From an uncultured Saprospiraceae bacterium (GTDB lineage Bacteria > Bacteroidota > Bacteroidia > Chitinophagales > Saprospiraceae): a stretch of DNA of 33,569 nucleotides. The notes below the pieces were generated by a model that saw only the letters and a list, made by a program, of their open reading frames with translations, had not been told where the DNA came from and searched no databases. Positions 1 through 7,838 of the stretch are shown here, in pieces. Location: positions 1-33,569 of the forward strand of contig CALDSS010000044.1 in the NCBI GenBank assembly GCA_937924495.1, in the 5' to 3' direction. The position numbers were made by a program, and so were the translations under genes. The stretch's first letter is position 1; each line of letters opens with the position of its first letter.

Positions 1-572
1 AAACAGCTTTTTGATAAAGTGTCTTTTCTCTCAATTACCTGAAAGAAAGTAGAATCTTCTGTCCAAAAGCTTCCACTTTCTTTGAGTTTTGAGGCGATTA
101 TCCAATTAGAATTTTCATTCATTTTTGCACTTGAAAATCCATGAATACTTTCAATAGCCTTTTCGAGAAAATCAACGAAAACGACTTCTTCTTTCCATTG
201 AGTTTCGGTTTGTTTGTATATTCTTTTGAATTTGAAAAGAGAATCTGAACGAATAATTGCAGTTAACCCTTCAAAACTCTTCGGATTTATTTGAGATGCA
301 TTCGAAGCGGTTTGTTCTACATTAAGGTTCTTTATTCTTATCTCACTGCACAGACTTTCCTCGAAGTAACCTATAGGCTTAATTTCGAAAAGACCTTTTT
401 GTTTTTTCTCTTGTCTGACATTTAATCCTTTTACGTTTTGATTTTCAATTATTTCAACCGTTTCAATATGATAGCTCGAACCTTTACTTTGAGGCTGGAG
501 GAAGTCAAGGTGACTTTGACTAAAAGCATTGAAGGTGACTAAGAAAAGAAAAACTGAAATGAATTCTTTCAT
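1..572 (-). CDS. Partial secreted protein of unknown function
   Basis: An open frame reads leftward from an ATG at 572 off the window edge, giving about 190 residues without a stop. The N-terminus begins MKEFISVFLFLVTFNAFSQS, a classical Sec signal peptide with likely cleavage near residue 18. The rest is polar, with many Lys, Glu and Ser and no motif I recognise. The C-terminus is outside the window, so a sorting domain could still be present. It is divergent from the caspase gene, with 86 bp between the two starts. It may be an unrelated neighbour rather than part of the protease-gasdermin locus. That it is coding is supported by the length of open frame and the signal peptide; no function can be given. 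Confidence 0.75.
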   Translation of the reverse strand, partial: MKEFISVFLFLVTFNAFSQSHLDFLQPQSKGSSYHIETVEIIENQNVKGLNVRQEKKQKGLFEIKPIGYFEESLCSEIRIKNLNVEQTASNASQINPKSFEGLTAIIRSDSLFKFKRIYKQTETQWKEEVVFVDFLEKAIESIHGFSSAKMNENSNWIIASKLKESGSFWTEDSTFFQVIERKDTLSKSC

Positions 573-605
573 AACCAAATGAATAAGTTTTACAGCTTGA
601 AAGTT

Positions 606-637
606 AAAAATTACCTCTAAAAAACTAAATTAGCAAA
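606..637 (-). promoter_or_regulatory. Bacteroidota-type promoter candidate for the partial secreted gene
   Basis: On the minus strand, TTTG (634-637) is followed after 20 nt by TAATTTTT (606-613). This matches the Bacteroidota -33/-7 pattern TTTG-N19-21-TAnnTTTG at all but the last base. Transcription would start near 599, about 26 nt before the ATG. I found no equally good plus-strand promoter for the caspase in the same 86 bp. Confidence 0.4.
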
Positions 638-658
638 ACAATCTCAAATCCTAAATAA

Positions 659-2575
659 ATGAGAACCCTACACGCACTTATTGTCGGCATCAATGATTAT
701 TCCGACGAAAAAATTTCAAATCTGGAAGCAGCCGTTTCTGACTCAGAACGTGTTGCAAAATATTTTCAAGACAATCAGACTGGAAATTATGTGGCGAATA
801 TAAAAACGTTGAGTGATACGGATGCTACTCGTCAAAATATAATTGAAGCATTTCGATTGCATTTAATTGATAGCAACGCATCGCCCAACGATGTACTCCT
901 TTTTTATTACAGCGGGCATGGTGGTCAGGAGATAGCAGGCGATGCTTTTCAGAAATTTTCACCGTCAGGTAAATTGGAGAATTTGGCTTGCCATGATGCC
1001 TCTCTGGATGGCGGAACTGGCTTCATTGCTGATAAAGAAATACGTTGGCTGATTTATGAAGCGACCCGCTCAGGAGCACATTTTTTGAATATTTCAGATA
1101 GCTGTCATTCGGGTGGCAACACGCGTGGAGCAGGAGTGGATGATGTTCCGAAAAGTAGAGCACGACTGAGTGGTTTGGCTGAGCGACCACGTAATAATGA
1201 TGAGTTTTTATTCTCAGATAAAATTGATTTTAATAAACTAAAGTCTAATACTTTGGACGATGTGATTCCTCAAGGAAACCATATTTCGATTGCTGCTTGT
1301 CAAAGTCATGAATCTGCCTTTGAAGTTTTTGACGGTGGTATTTTTACGACAGGTTTTTTAAATTTTCTAAAAAAATCGAAAGGCGATATCAGCTATTTTG
1401 ATTTAAAGGTGCGCATTAAAAGTTTTGTCGGAGGGCAGTTTGATCAGGTGCCACAGGTGTATTGTAGTCATGAAGATCCGAAATTTTTGTTCCAGACATT
1501 TTTGGGTGGAGCAATGAAGGATAAACCTGCCTACGCCAACGTTTCATACAATCATCTCAATCGAAAATGGGAGATTGATATGGGAGCGATTTACGGAATT
1601 ACCAAAAACTGGAATGGAGTAAAACAACAATTAATTATCGAAAATCATCAAGGTGAGCAACTCACTGCTTTTGTGACTAAAGTTTTTCCTTCAAAAGCCG
1701 AAATCGCTTTTGCGCCTTACTCCGATGTGATGAAGCGAGAGCAATATCAAGCCTACATCCCAAGCATGATGTCTCGGCAAATGAATATTCAATTGACTGG
1801 AGAGGAAGCAGGTATCAAATTTTTAGAAGAGAATATTTCAAAAGAAAAGCTCGGAGCAGCAGGCATCAAATTTTCGCGTGAAGCGGAAAATACAGATTAT
1901 GCTCTGCGTGCTGGCAATGGAGAATATTCGATTACCCTTCCGGGAAATGAGCGACCGCTCACTGGTCAGGAGAAAGGATATGCTGCGCCTTCTCATGAAA
2001 AAATACTTGAGAAGTTGACGAAAATTGGCAAATGGCATTTTGCTAAAAACCTCCAAAACGCTGATAAGAAGTTATCAGATTCGGCAATAAAAATTGAAGT
2101 GTTTGAAGGTCAAAATTTAGTAACTGGTACAGATAATATTTTCAAAATAGGAGTGCATCCTGAGACTTTGAAAACGCCAATCAAAATTAAATTGACTAAC
2201 CAGAGTGGACAGTCCTTGCATTGTGGAATGATTTATTTGTCTTCCCTTTTTGGCATGTCTCCAAAGTTGATTCAGGGACAAGTAGATAAAGTTGCCGATG
2301 GTCGAGAGTTGTGGGCGCGAGGTGGAAATTTCATTAATTTGAAACTCGAAGATTTTATCACAGATTTGAATTGGGAGGAAGAAGTTTTTTATGTGCAAGT
2401 GGTAGTGAGTAATCAGGACTTTGGTTTAGAACTCTTTTTGCAGGATGAACTAGATGCGCCAAGAGGTGCGACCAAAGGGGCAACGAGAGGTATGGACGAC
2501 GATTGGCTAGATGAAGCGGAGCCCGATTGGCGGACGTATTTGTTGGAGTTTCGATTGAAAAATCCGAAGGTTTGA
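659..2575 (+). CDS. Caspase-like (peptidase C14) protease, predicted gasdermin activator
   Basis: A 638-residue protein with no signal peptide, so cytoplasmic. Residues 1 to about 285 form a C14 caspase fold: the first strand is HALIVGINDY, the catalytic His87 lies in YYSGHGG and the catalytic Cys149 in ISDSCHSGG. Asp147, two residues before Cys149, is the position that in metacaspases helps bind a basic P1 residue. The C-terminal half holds a middle region (about 290-450), a helical stretch ending LTKIGKW (about 450-465) and a beta-rich segment (about 475-600) resembling the DUF4384-like domains often found behind bacterial caspases. An acidic stretch (GMDDDWLDEAEPDW) lies near the end. The gene is followed on the same strand by a gasdermin-like gene 315 bp downstream. 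Family knowledge: caspase-like proteases next to bacterial gasdermins cleave and activate them. Protease identity is secure; the activator role is inferred from context. Confidence 0.92.
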   Translation: MRTLHALIVGINDYSDEKISNLEAAVSDSERVAKYFQDNQTGNYVANIKTLSDTDATRQNIIEAFRLHLIDSNASPNDVLLFYYSGHGGQEIAGDAFQKFSPSGKLENLACHDASLDGGTGFIADKEIRWLIYEATRSGAHFLNISDSCHSGGNTRGAGVDDVPKSRARLSGLAERPRNNDEFLFSDKIDFNKLKSNTLDDVIPQGNHISIAACQSHESAFEVFDGGIFTTGFLNFLKKSKGDISYFDLKVRIKSFVGGQFDQVPQVYCSHEDPKFLFQTFLGGAMKDKPAYANVSYNHLNRKWEIDMGAIYGITKNWNGVKQQLIIENHQGEQLTAFVTKVFPSKAEIAFAPYSDVMKREQYQAYIPSMMSRQMNIQLTGEEAGIKFLEENISKEKLGAAGIKFSREAENTDYALRAGNGEYSITLPGNERPLTGQEKGYAAPSHEKILEKLTKIGKWHFAKNLQNADKKLSDSAIKIEVFEGQNLVTGTDNIFKIGVHPETLKTPIKIKLTNQSGQSLHCGMIYLSSLFGMSPKLIQGQVDKVADGRELWARGGNFINLKLEDFITDLNWEEEVFYVQVVVSNQDFGLELFLQDELDAPRGATKGATRGMDDDWLDEAEPDWRTYLLEFRLKNPKV

Positions 2576-2890
2576 GTTTTTAGAAATCAGGAGATCGTAA
2601 ACTCGGGATTTTGAGAACCTAAATTTTTACATGATTGAATAACCATTTTGCCATGAGGCCAGTTTTATAAAAATTAACGAAAAGTGGGGCAAAAGAGCCA
2701 GATGTTTATTGCAATTTAAAGAAGTTGTTTAAAAATAACCTTCAAGCTGCAAATTCGAATCTAAAGAACCTGATTTTGTAAAATAACTTAGCGATGCGAT
2801 GCCTAATTTATTTTACTTCATCAGAACCCTTATCTTCAAATTTTTGCTTCTGAACTCCATTCGTCTAAAAATCTTAAATCTCGAAAAACT
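2576..2890. other. Intergenic gap between caspase and gasdermin genes
   Basis: This 315-bp AT-rich stretch has no open frame that looks coding and no strong terminator hairpin. TTTTG-containing stretches occur, but I found no full TTTG-N19-21-TAnnTTTG promoter. The gap is long for an operon, so the gasdermin gene may be expressed separately from the protease gene or from a long shared transcript. Confidence 0.5.
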
Positions 2891-3739
2891 ATGAGTTTTT
2901 TTAGAATTCTTTGCCCAAAAAATCCACTGATGGAAACCATCAGGAAAACCTATAATATGACTCCCCTCAATGTGCCTGATTCAGCGACGCAGCCGTTGAT
3001 AGTCGTGGCGCATCGTGGGCGTGAAAGTTCGCAATGGGGCCCATTGGAAGACCTCTTTGCTGGCACCGATCAAACTATTGATCTCAACCCTCAAATGGCC
3101 ACCGTCGCAGATGTGAAAGTGGAGAACACCGGTAGCCTGAACATGGATTTTGCTTTCAGTTTGCTATCAGGTTTGCTCAAAGGTTTTGGTGTTGAAATCA
3201 AACCCTTTGAAGTAGCTTTGAAGAATGCAAAAGAGATTTCTCTTTCTTTCGAAAATGTGCAGAAAAAGTCAATAGGCTTAACCACTTTGGGCAAGGCATT
3301 GATGGATAAAAAAATCAATATGGATAATCCGGCAATGCACATCTTCACGCGCGCTGATCGTAAGTTTGGTATGTATCTAATCAGCAGCGTATTGCAAAGC
3401 AATCAGGTGATGATCAACATCGAAAAGAAAACGGATGATAGCCTCGCTGTGGAAGCACCTGATCTCGGTGGTCTCACAGATGTGCGTGTCGAACTGAAAG
3501 AAACCGATAGCAAAAAACAAGTCATCGCTTTCGCTGGCAAAGAGCCGCTGACTTTTGCTTTTTCAGCCATCGAATTATTCATTGGCCCTGGCGGAAAAAT
3601 CAAATTTGGAGAAACGAAAATTCTCAAACGCAGTCTTGATGGTACCGTTCAGCAAGCAGATCCGGAACCAGTAGAGGAGTCCTTTTTGGAGGAAGATGCA
3701 CCGGCATTGCTGGGGTGGAATTCAGTCAGCGATTTATAG
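2891..3739 (+). CDS. Bacterial gasdermin (bGSDM), predicted pore-forming death effector
   Basis: A 282-residue protein with the bacterial gasdermin layout. Near the N-terminus Cys8 (ILCPKNPL) occupies the place of the conserved N-terminal Cys that is palmitoylated in characterised family members. It is followed by the signature-like block PLNVPDSATQPLIVV (25-39). A hydrophobic glycine-containing stretch (FSLLSGLLKGFG, 89-100), alternating beta segments (ISLSFENV, MYLISSVLQSNQVMINI) and PLTFAFSAIEL (219-229) fit the mixed alpha/beta core. The end (about 246-282) is acidic and finishes FLEEDAPALLGW..., suiting an autoinhibitory peptide removed by the upstream protease. Starting at 2891 keeps Cys8; the alternative ATG at Met14 would lose it. 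Known family members oligomerise into very large inner-membrane pores. The call rests on remembered family pattern rather than an alignment. The gene converges on the DUF1223 gene, with 21 bp between the two stops. Confidence 0.82.
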   Translation: MSFFRILCPKNPLMETIRKTYNMTPLNVPDSATQPLIVVAHRGRESSQWGPLEDLFAGTDQTIDLNPQMATVADVKVENTGSLNMDFAFSLLSGLLKGFGVEIKPFEVALKNAKEISLSFENVQKKSIGLTTLGKALMDKKINMDNPAMHIFTRADRKFGMYLISSVLQSNQVMINIEKKTDDSLAVEAPDLGGLTDVRVELKETDSKKQVIAFAGKEPLTFAFSAIELFIGPGGKIKFGETKILKRSLDGTVQQADPEPVEESFLEEDAPALLGWNSVSDL

Positions 3740-3760
3740 TATGCAGAACGAAGTCGAGGC

Positions 3761-4516
3761 TTATTTTAATTTAAATTGCTTTGCTCCCAAAATTTCCAAC
3801 GTCTTTTCATCTTGTAAAAAAGTGATGATCAAAGATTGCGCTAAATCAACATCCTCAGGGATATTGATAGACGTTTCTTTTTCTTTTAGAGAAGCCTTTT
3901 GTGTTTTGAAAACACGCACCACATTGTCATGATGTAATTTCTTTCCACGATTTTCTCCACGAGCAATTTGGTCAGTAATATTTCGCTCGACTAATGCGAC
4001 TTGTAAAACTGCATTTTGAGGGGCATGGGTGACCGAGTAGGATAAATTTATTTTATTGTTGCTCAATTCGGCATTGATTCGAATATCAGATTTGCCTGAC
4101 TTTCTTACAGCTTTTTTTAACTGCTTTTTTACCTTTTCAGGACGTGAGCCAACTGCCTCCGATGTTCCATTGAAAACCATTTGGGGCGTGTAAACATTTG
4201 AGCCCAATTGTTTGGCATATCGTCGTTGTCTATCTGAAAATTTTGATTGACTATAAGGATCTTTCCAACCTAAATAATTCCAATAATCTACATGAAAAGA
4301 AAGTGGAAAAATTGTCTTACCCTCTGTCTCCGCTTCTGAAACTAAATCACTTAACAACCGATCTGCTGGTGGGCAAGAATGACATCCTTGCGAAGTGAAT
4401 AGCTCGACAACTAAAAATTCATCTTCAGCATAAGCATCTTCTATCTGTGGCTGAAATGCAGAAAGTAAAATCAATAAAAGGGAGGCGGGTAGAAAGAATT
4501 TTAAATACATGGGCAT
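3761..4516 (-). CDS. DUF1223 thioredoxin-fold secreted protein
   Basis: The C-terminal 200 or so residues match DUF1223: FTSQGCHSCPPAD carries a CxxC pair, followed by FHVDYWNYLGWKDPYS, the segment RQRRYA and VYTPQMVFNG, all typical of this family. The frame is open up to 4615. I place the start at 4516 (MPMYLKFFLPASLLLILLSAF) because that puts a signal peptide or membrane anchor at the very N-terminus and the upstream sequence is A-rich; the longer version would bury the signal behind 33 odd residues. ATG 4510 is equally possible. The family is thioredoxin-like and exported, with no firmly known substrate. The gene lies 163 bp downstream of hutU on the same strand. Confidence 0.85.
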   Translation of the reverse strand: MPMYLKFFLPASLLLILLSAFQPQIEDAYAEDEFLVVELFTSQGCHSCPPADRLLSDLVSEAETEGKTIFPLSFHVDYWNYLGWKDPYSQSKFSDRQRRYAKQLGSNVYTPQMVFNGTSEAVGSRPEKVKKQLKKAVRKSGKSDIRINAELSNNKINLSYSVTHAPQNAVLQVALVERNITDQIARGENRGKKLHHDNVVRVFKTQKASLKEKETSINIPEDVDLAQSLIITFLQDEKTLEILGAKQFKLK

Positions 4517-4679
4517 TGGTTTTGATGGTGTATTAACCCGTTGGGGTAGGATGAGGTTGAGTAGAGCGGGTTTTGGTTTTGTTAAAATTTGGAATATAGT
4601 GGCGCTTAGCAACACAAACCTTAATTGAATTAATTGTTACTGTCGATACGCGCCCTTATAAATGATATCTTGATTCTTT

Positions 4680-6695
4680 TTAAACCAACCCCTCCAGCAA
4701 GTCATCCTCCACCAAATTAGGAACCGTCACCTGCATCTGCGGATAAACTTCCATTGCACGTTTGATGGTATCCATTGCTTCTTTGTTACGTGCCCATGAA
4801 CGACGCGCGATACCATTGTTAACATCCCAAAAAAGCATAGATTGGAGGCGACGTTCAGCGTCAGCGGTACCGTCGATTAGCATTCCGAAACCACCATTGA
4901 TAACTTCTCCCCAACCAACGCCACCACCATTGTGAATGCTCACCCAAGTCGCACCTCGGAAGCTATCCCCAATCACATTATGAATCGCCATGTCGGCTGT
5001 GAAACGGGAGCCATCATAAATATTTGCCGTTTCCCGGAAAGGGGAATCTGTGCCCGATACATCATGATGATCGCGACCCAGAACAACTGGAGCAGACAAT
5101 CTGTCGTCCGCAATCGCATCATTAAAAGCTTTGGCAATTTTCATACGACCTTCCGCGTCTGCATACAGGATTCTTGATTTAGAACCAACAATAGGTAAGT
5201 TTTCGTCGGCGGCATCTATCCAAGTGATATTGTCTTTGAGTTGTGGGTGAATGTCTTCGGGGGCTGTTTCGAGCATTTCGCGGAGCACATCTCCAGCAAT
5301 TTTATCCGTCAAATCCAAATCCTTTTTATCACCAGAAGTGCAGACCCAACGGAAGGGCCCAAAACCATAATCAAAACACATTGGCCCCATAATGTCCTCG
5401 ACATAACTTGGATATTTGAAAATACCTTCTTCTTTATTTTTCCAAATATCAGCATCTGCTTCTCCTGCTTCTTTTAAAAATGCATTTCCATAATCCCAAA
5501 AATACATGCCGCGTTCAGTGAGCGTGTTAATGGCGTTTACATGTCGGCGCAAAGTAGCGCGCACTTCTTCCATGAATTTTTCCTTGTCTGTCAATAGCAG
5601 TTTTTCCGCTTCCGCGAAACTGTAGCCGATAGGGCAGTAGCCGAGGTCATCAATATTATGCAATGAAGTTTGATCAGAACCTAATTCGATATGGATATTT
5701 CGCTCGACGATTCGTTCCCAAAGTTCTACGATGTTTCCGTCGTGAACGAGGGCGATAGCTTCTTTATTAGAACGACATTCCTCAATTCGGTCAATGAGTT
5801 GATCGATGTTTTTATAAACATTTTCGGCTTTGATGTAGCCATCCGTTACGCGTTGCTGAATCGCATCAGGATCGATTTCTGAAATCACACCGACTGCGCC
5901 AGTGATGACCGCTGCACCTGCTTGTGCGCCTGACATCCCACCGAGGCCAGAAGTGATATAAACACTACCACCCAAATTATTACCAAGTCCTTTTTTTCTA
6001 CCTGCATTCAAAAGCGTAATCGTAGTTCCATGCACAATTCCTTGTGGGCCGATGTACATGTACGAACCAGCAGTCATTTGGCCATATTGCGTTACGCCAA
6101 GTGCATTGTATTTATTCCAATCATTTTTGGAAGAGTAGTTCGGAATCATCATTCCATTGGTAACAACAACTCTTGGCGCATCTTTATGAGAAGGAAACAA
6201 ACCAAGCGGATGACCAGAGTACATGACGAGGGTTTGCTCATCTGTCATTTTGGAGAGATACTGCATGGTAAGTAGGTATTGCCCCCAATTTTGAAAAACC
6301 GCTCCATTTCCACCATAAGTAATTAATTCGTGCGGGTGCTTGGCTACTTTTGGATCGAGATTGTTCTGAATCATCAACATGATGGAAGCGGCCTGCGTGC
6401 TTTTATGTGGATATTCATTAATTGGTCGAGCGTACATATCATATTCCGGACGGAAGCGATGCATATAAATTCGACCATAAGTATTGAGTTCGTCCATAAA
6501 CTCAGGTGCTAAAACACTATGATGTCTTGCATCGAAATATCTAAGCGCATTTCTGACGGCCAATTTCTTTTCTTTTGGAGTCAAAACGCCCTCTATTACG
6601 CGTCGTGGGGCATGACTTACATCAGGGTCAAGTGGCTTAGGTTCGGGTAGGTTTTTAGGAATTCCGTTTTGTATCGCTTGTTGAAAATCGTTCAT
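4680..6695 (-). CDS. hutU: Urocanate hydratase (urocanase)
   Basis: Converts urocanate to imidazolonepropionate, the second step of histidine degradation, in the cytoplasm with tightly bound NAD+. The 671-residue protein is the long urocanase form common in Bacteroidota. Recognisable blocks are ITYGGNGAVFQNWGQY (about 125-140), YIGPQGIVHGTT, the glycine-rich SGLGGMSGAQAGAA, and GPMCFDYGFGPFRWVCTSG (about 436-454), which contains the cysteines of the active-site region. Near the C-terminus, VSIHNGGGVGWGEVINGGFG is also diagnostic. No other hut genes are in the window, so the pathway is either dispersed or outside it. A lipoprotein gene ends 15 bp upstream and is probably cotranscribed. Confidence 0.97.
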   Translation of the reverse strand: MNDFQQAIQNGIPKNLPEPKPLDPDVSHAPRRVIEGVLTPKEKKLAVRNALRYFDARHHSVLAPEFMDELNTYGRIYMHRFRPEYDMYARPINEYPHKSTQAASIMLMIQNNLDPKVAKHPHELITYGGNGAVFQNWGQYLLTMQYLSKMTDEQTLVMYSGHPLGLFPSHKDAPRVVVTNGMMIPNYSSKNDWNKYNALGVTQYGQMTAGSYMYIGPQGIVHGTTITLLNAGRKKGLGNNLGGSVYITSGLGGMSGAQAGAAVITGAVGVISEIDPDAIQQRVTDGYIKAENVYKNIDQLIDRIEECRSNKEAIALVHDGNIVELWERIVERNIHIELGSDQTSLHNIDDLGYCPIGYSFAEAEKLLLTDKEKFMEEVRATLRRHVNAINTLTERGMYFWDYGNAFLKEAGEADADIWKNKEEGIFKYPSYVEDIMGPMCFDYGFGPFRWVCTSGDKKDLDLTDKIAGDVLREMLETAPEDIHPQLKDNITWIDAADENLPIVGSKSRILYADAEGRMKIAKAFNDAIADDRLSAPVVLGRDHHDVSGTDSPFRETANIYDGSRFTADMAIHNVIGDSFRGATWVSIHNGGGVGWGEVINGGFGMLIDGTADAERRLQSMLFWDVNNGIARRSWARNKEAMDTIKRAMEVYPQMQVTVPNLVEDDLLEGLV

Positions 6696-6710
6696 TTTTT
6701 TCTAAGTTGA

Positions 6711-7418
6711 TCATTCAATTATCTCCGTATCAAGGCTATTTGAGTAAAATTGAAGTAGTTTTTTACTTCGGTCGTTCTCTTCAATTTTTGTCCGAATGAG
6801 ATATATTTTACTTTTTCCTTTCGGGAGTGTTGCCAATTGCTCTTTGTTTATGATAATAGGTTTTTCGATAGAAATGTTTCCTAATTTATACTCTTTCGTA
6901 TCATTTTTCTCATTGGTAAACATTAGCGAGATTTCTTCATTTTTAGAAAGTGGTTTTCCAAAAATTCTAACTAAACCAGCTTGCGTCATTTTTTTAGAAA
7001 CTTGAAAAGAATCTACTTTCGGAACCTCTAAAGCGATTGAATTAGGTTTTTTTTCTTCTTTGCCCCAATATCTTATTTCGTATGGTGGAGCTAAAGTATG
7101 TCTTTCCAAATTGATTTGGTAACGTGTCACTTTTTCATTGAGCGGGCGCGCTTTCATGGGGTAATTGGCAAAAGTGGCATTGTCAAAAGTCTTTGCGATC
7201 TTTCCATTCTCTCCTTCTTCAGTAAAAGTACATTCTGCCGAAATTTTCATTTCGTCCGCTAAATAGCGAACGTAAATTTCTGAATAGGTGGGTTCTTTGG
7301 TTTCTGGAGTCTTCATTTGGCATCCACAAAAGAGTGCGACTAGAAGAAGTAGGTAGAAGACTGCATCAAAAGGGTGGTTGTATTTCGAATTGGCAAATAG
7401 ATGACATCTGATGTTCAT
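6711..7418 (-). CDS. Putative lipoprotein of unknown function
   Basis: A 235-residue protein. After a long polar N-region comes a hydrophobic stretch (FYLLLLVALFCGC) with a plausible lipobox Cys33, so a lipoprotein is likely, although the N-region of about 20 residues is longer than usual. The mature part is Lys/Glu/Thr-rich and appears beta-rich; I recognise no domain. It lies directly upstream of hutU with 15 bp between stop and start, so they probably share a transcript. A role linked to histidine use is speculative. No better start was seen, since the next Met falls after the lipobox. Confidence 0.7.
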   Translation of the reverse strand: MNIRCHLFANSKYNHPFDAVFYLLLLVALFCGCQMKTPETKEPTYSEIYVRYLADEMKISAECTFTEEGENGKIAKTFDNATFANYPMKARPLNEKVTRYQINLERHTLAPPYEIRYWGKEEKKPNSIALEVPKVDSFQVSKKMTQAGLVRIFGKPLSKNEEISLMFTNEKNDTKEYKLGNISIEKPIIINKEQLATLPKGKSKIYLIRTKIEENDRSKKLLQFYSNSLDTEIIE

Positions 7419-7838
7419 AAAGTGCGATTTATGGTTTTTCTAATTCGAATCAGAAAGCTGATTTTTAAATTAGAATTCCTTGAAAAAATATGCGAATCTT
7501 AATTTTTTATGTTCATTTTGATTGATTGACTATATGTGTCAATTGATTCAAGTTGATTTAGGAATCTGACTTTTATTTGTAAAATGAACTTGAAATACCA
7601 AGTTTCGAAAATATATTTGAGAGCAAATAAAAATGGCCTTTGAATATTTCTGAACAAACTGTCGGGAAATTCATGTCAGGGCATAGACATGGTAAAATTT
7701 TAATTTTCTGCCACGAGGTTATTTCAGTAATATTGCGCTTTTTGCAGTTTGCATTAAAATCAATATTCGAAACACCTGTTTATCAGATTTTTTCGAAGAA
7801 CCATTTTAAATAAATTTAACTAAATAAAAACTGGATTT
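7419..7838. other. Intergenic region and long leader upstream of the TonB receptor operon
   Basis: A 420-bp AT-rich region between divergent genes with no credible coding frame. It holds a promoter candidate at 7589-7619 and a small inverted repeat, CATGTC (7672-7677) with GACATG (7686-7691). If the promoter is right, the operon has a leader of about 210 nt. Confidence 0.5.
7589..7619 (+). promoter_or_regulatory. Promoter candidate for the TonB receptor / T9SS cargo / PorV operon
   Basis: CTTG (7589-7592), 19 nt, then TATATTTG (7612-7619). The second box matches the Bacteroidota -7 consensus TAnnTTTG exactly and the first differs from TTTG by one base. Transcription would start near 7626. 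Confidence 0.4.

Noticed and set aside
659-2575. Secreted gingipain-type C25 protease
   Set aside because: There is no signal peptide or T9SS sorting domain, and the His/Cys motifs are those of C14 caspases/metacaspases.
3696-3932. Plus-strand open frame overlapping the gasdermin end and DUF1223
   Set aside because: It is antisense to a well-supported DUF1223 gene, has no recognisable features and starts inside the gasdermin gene.
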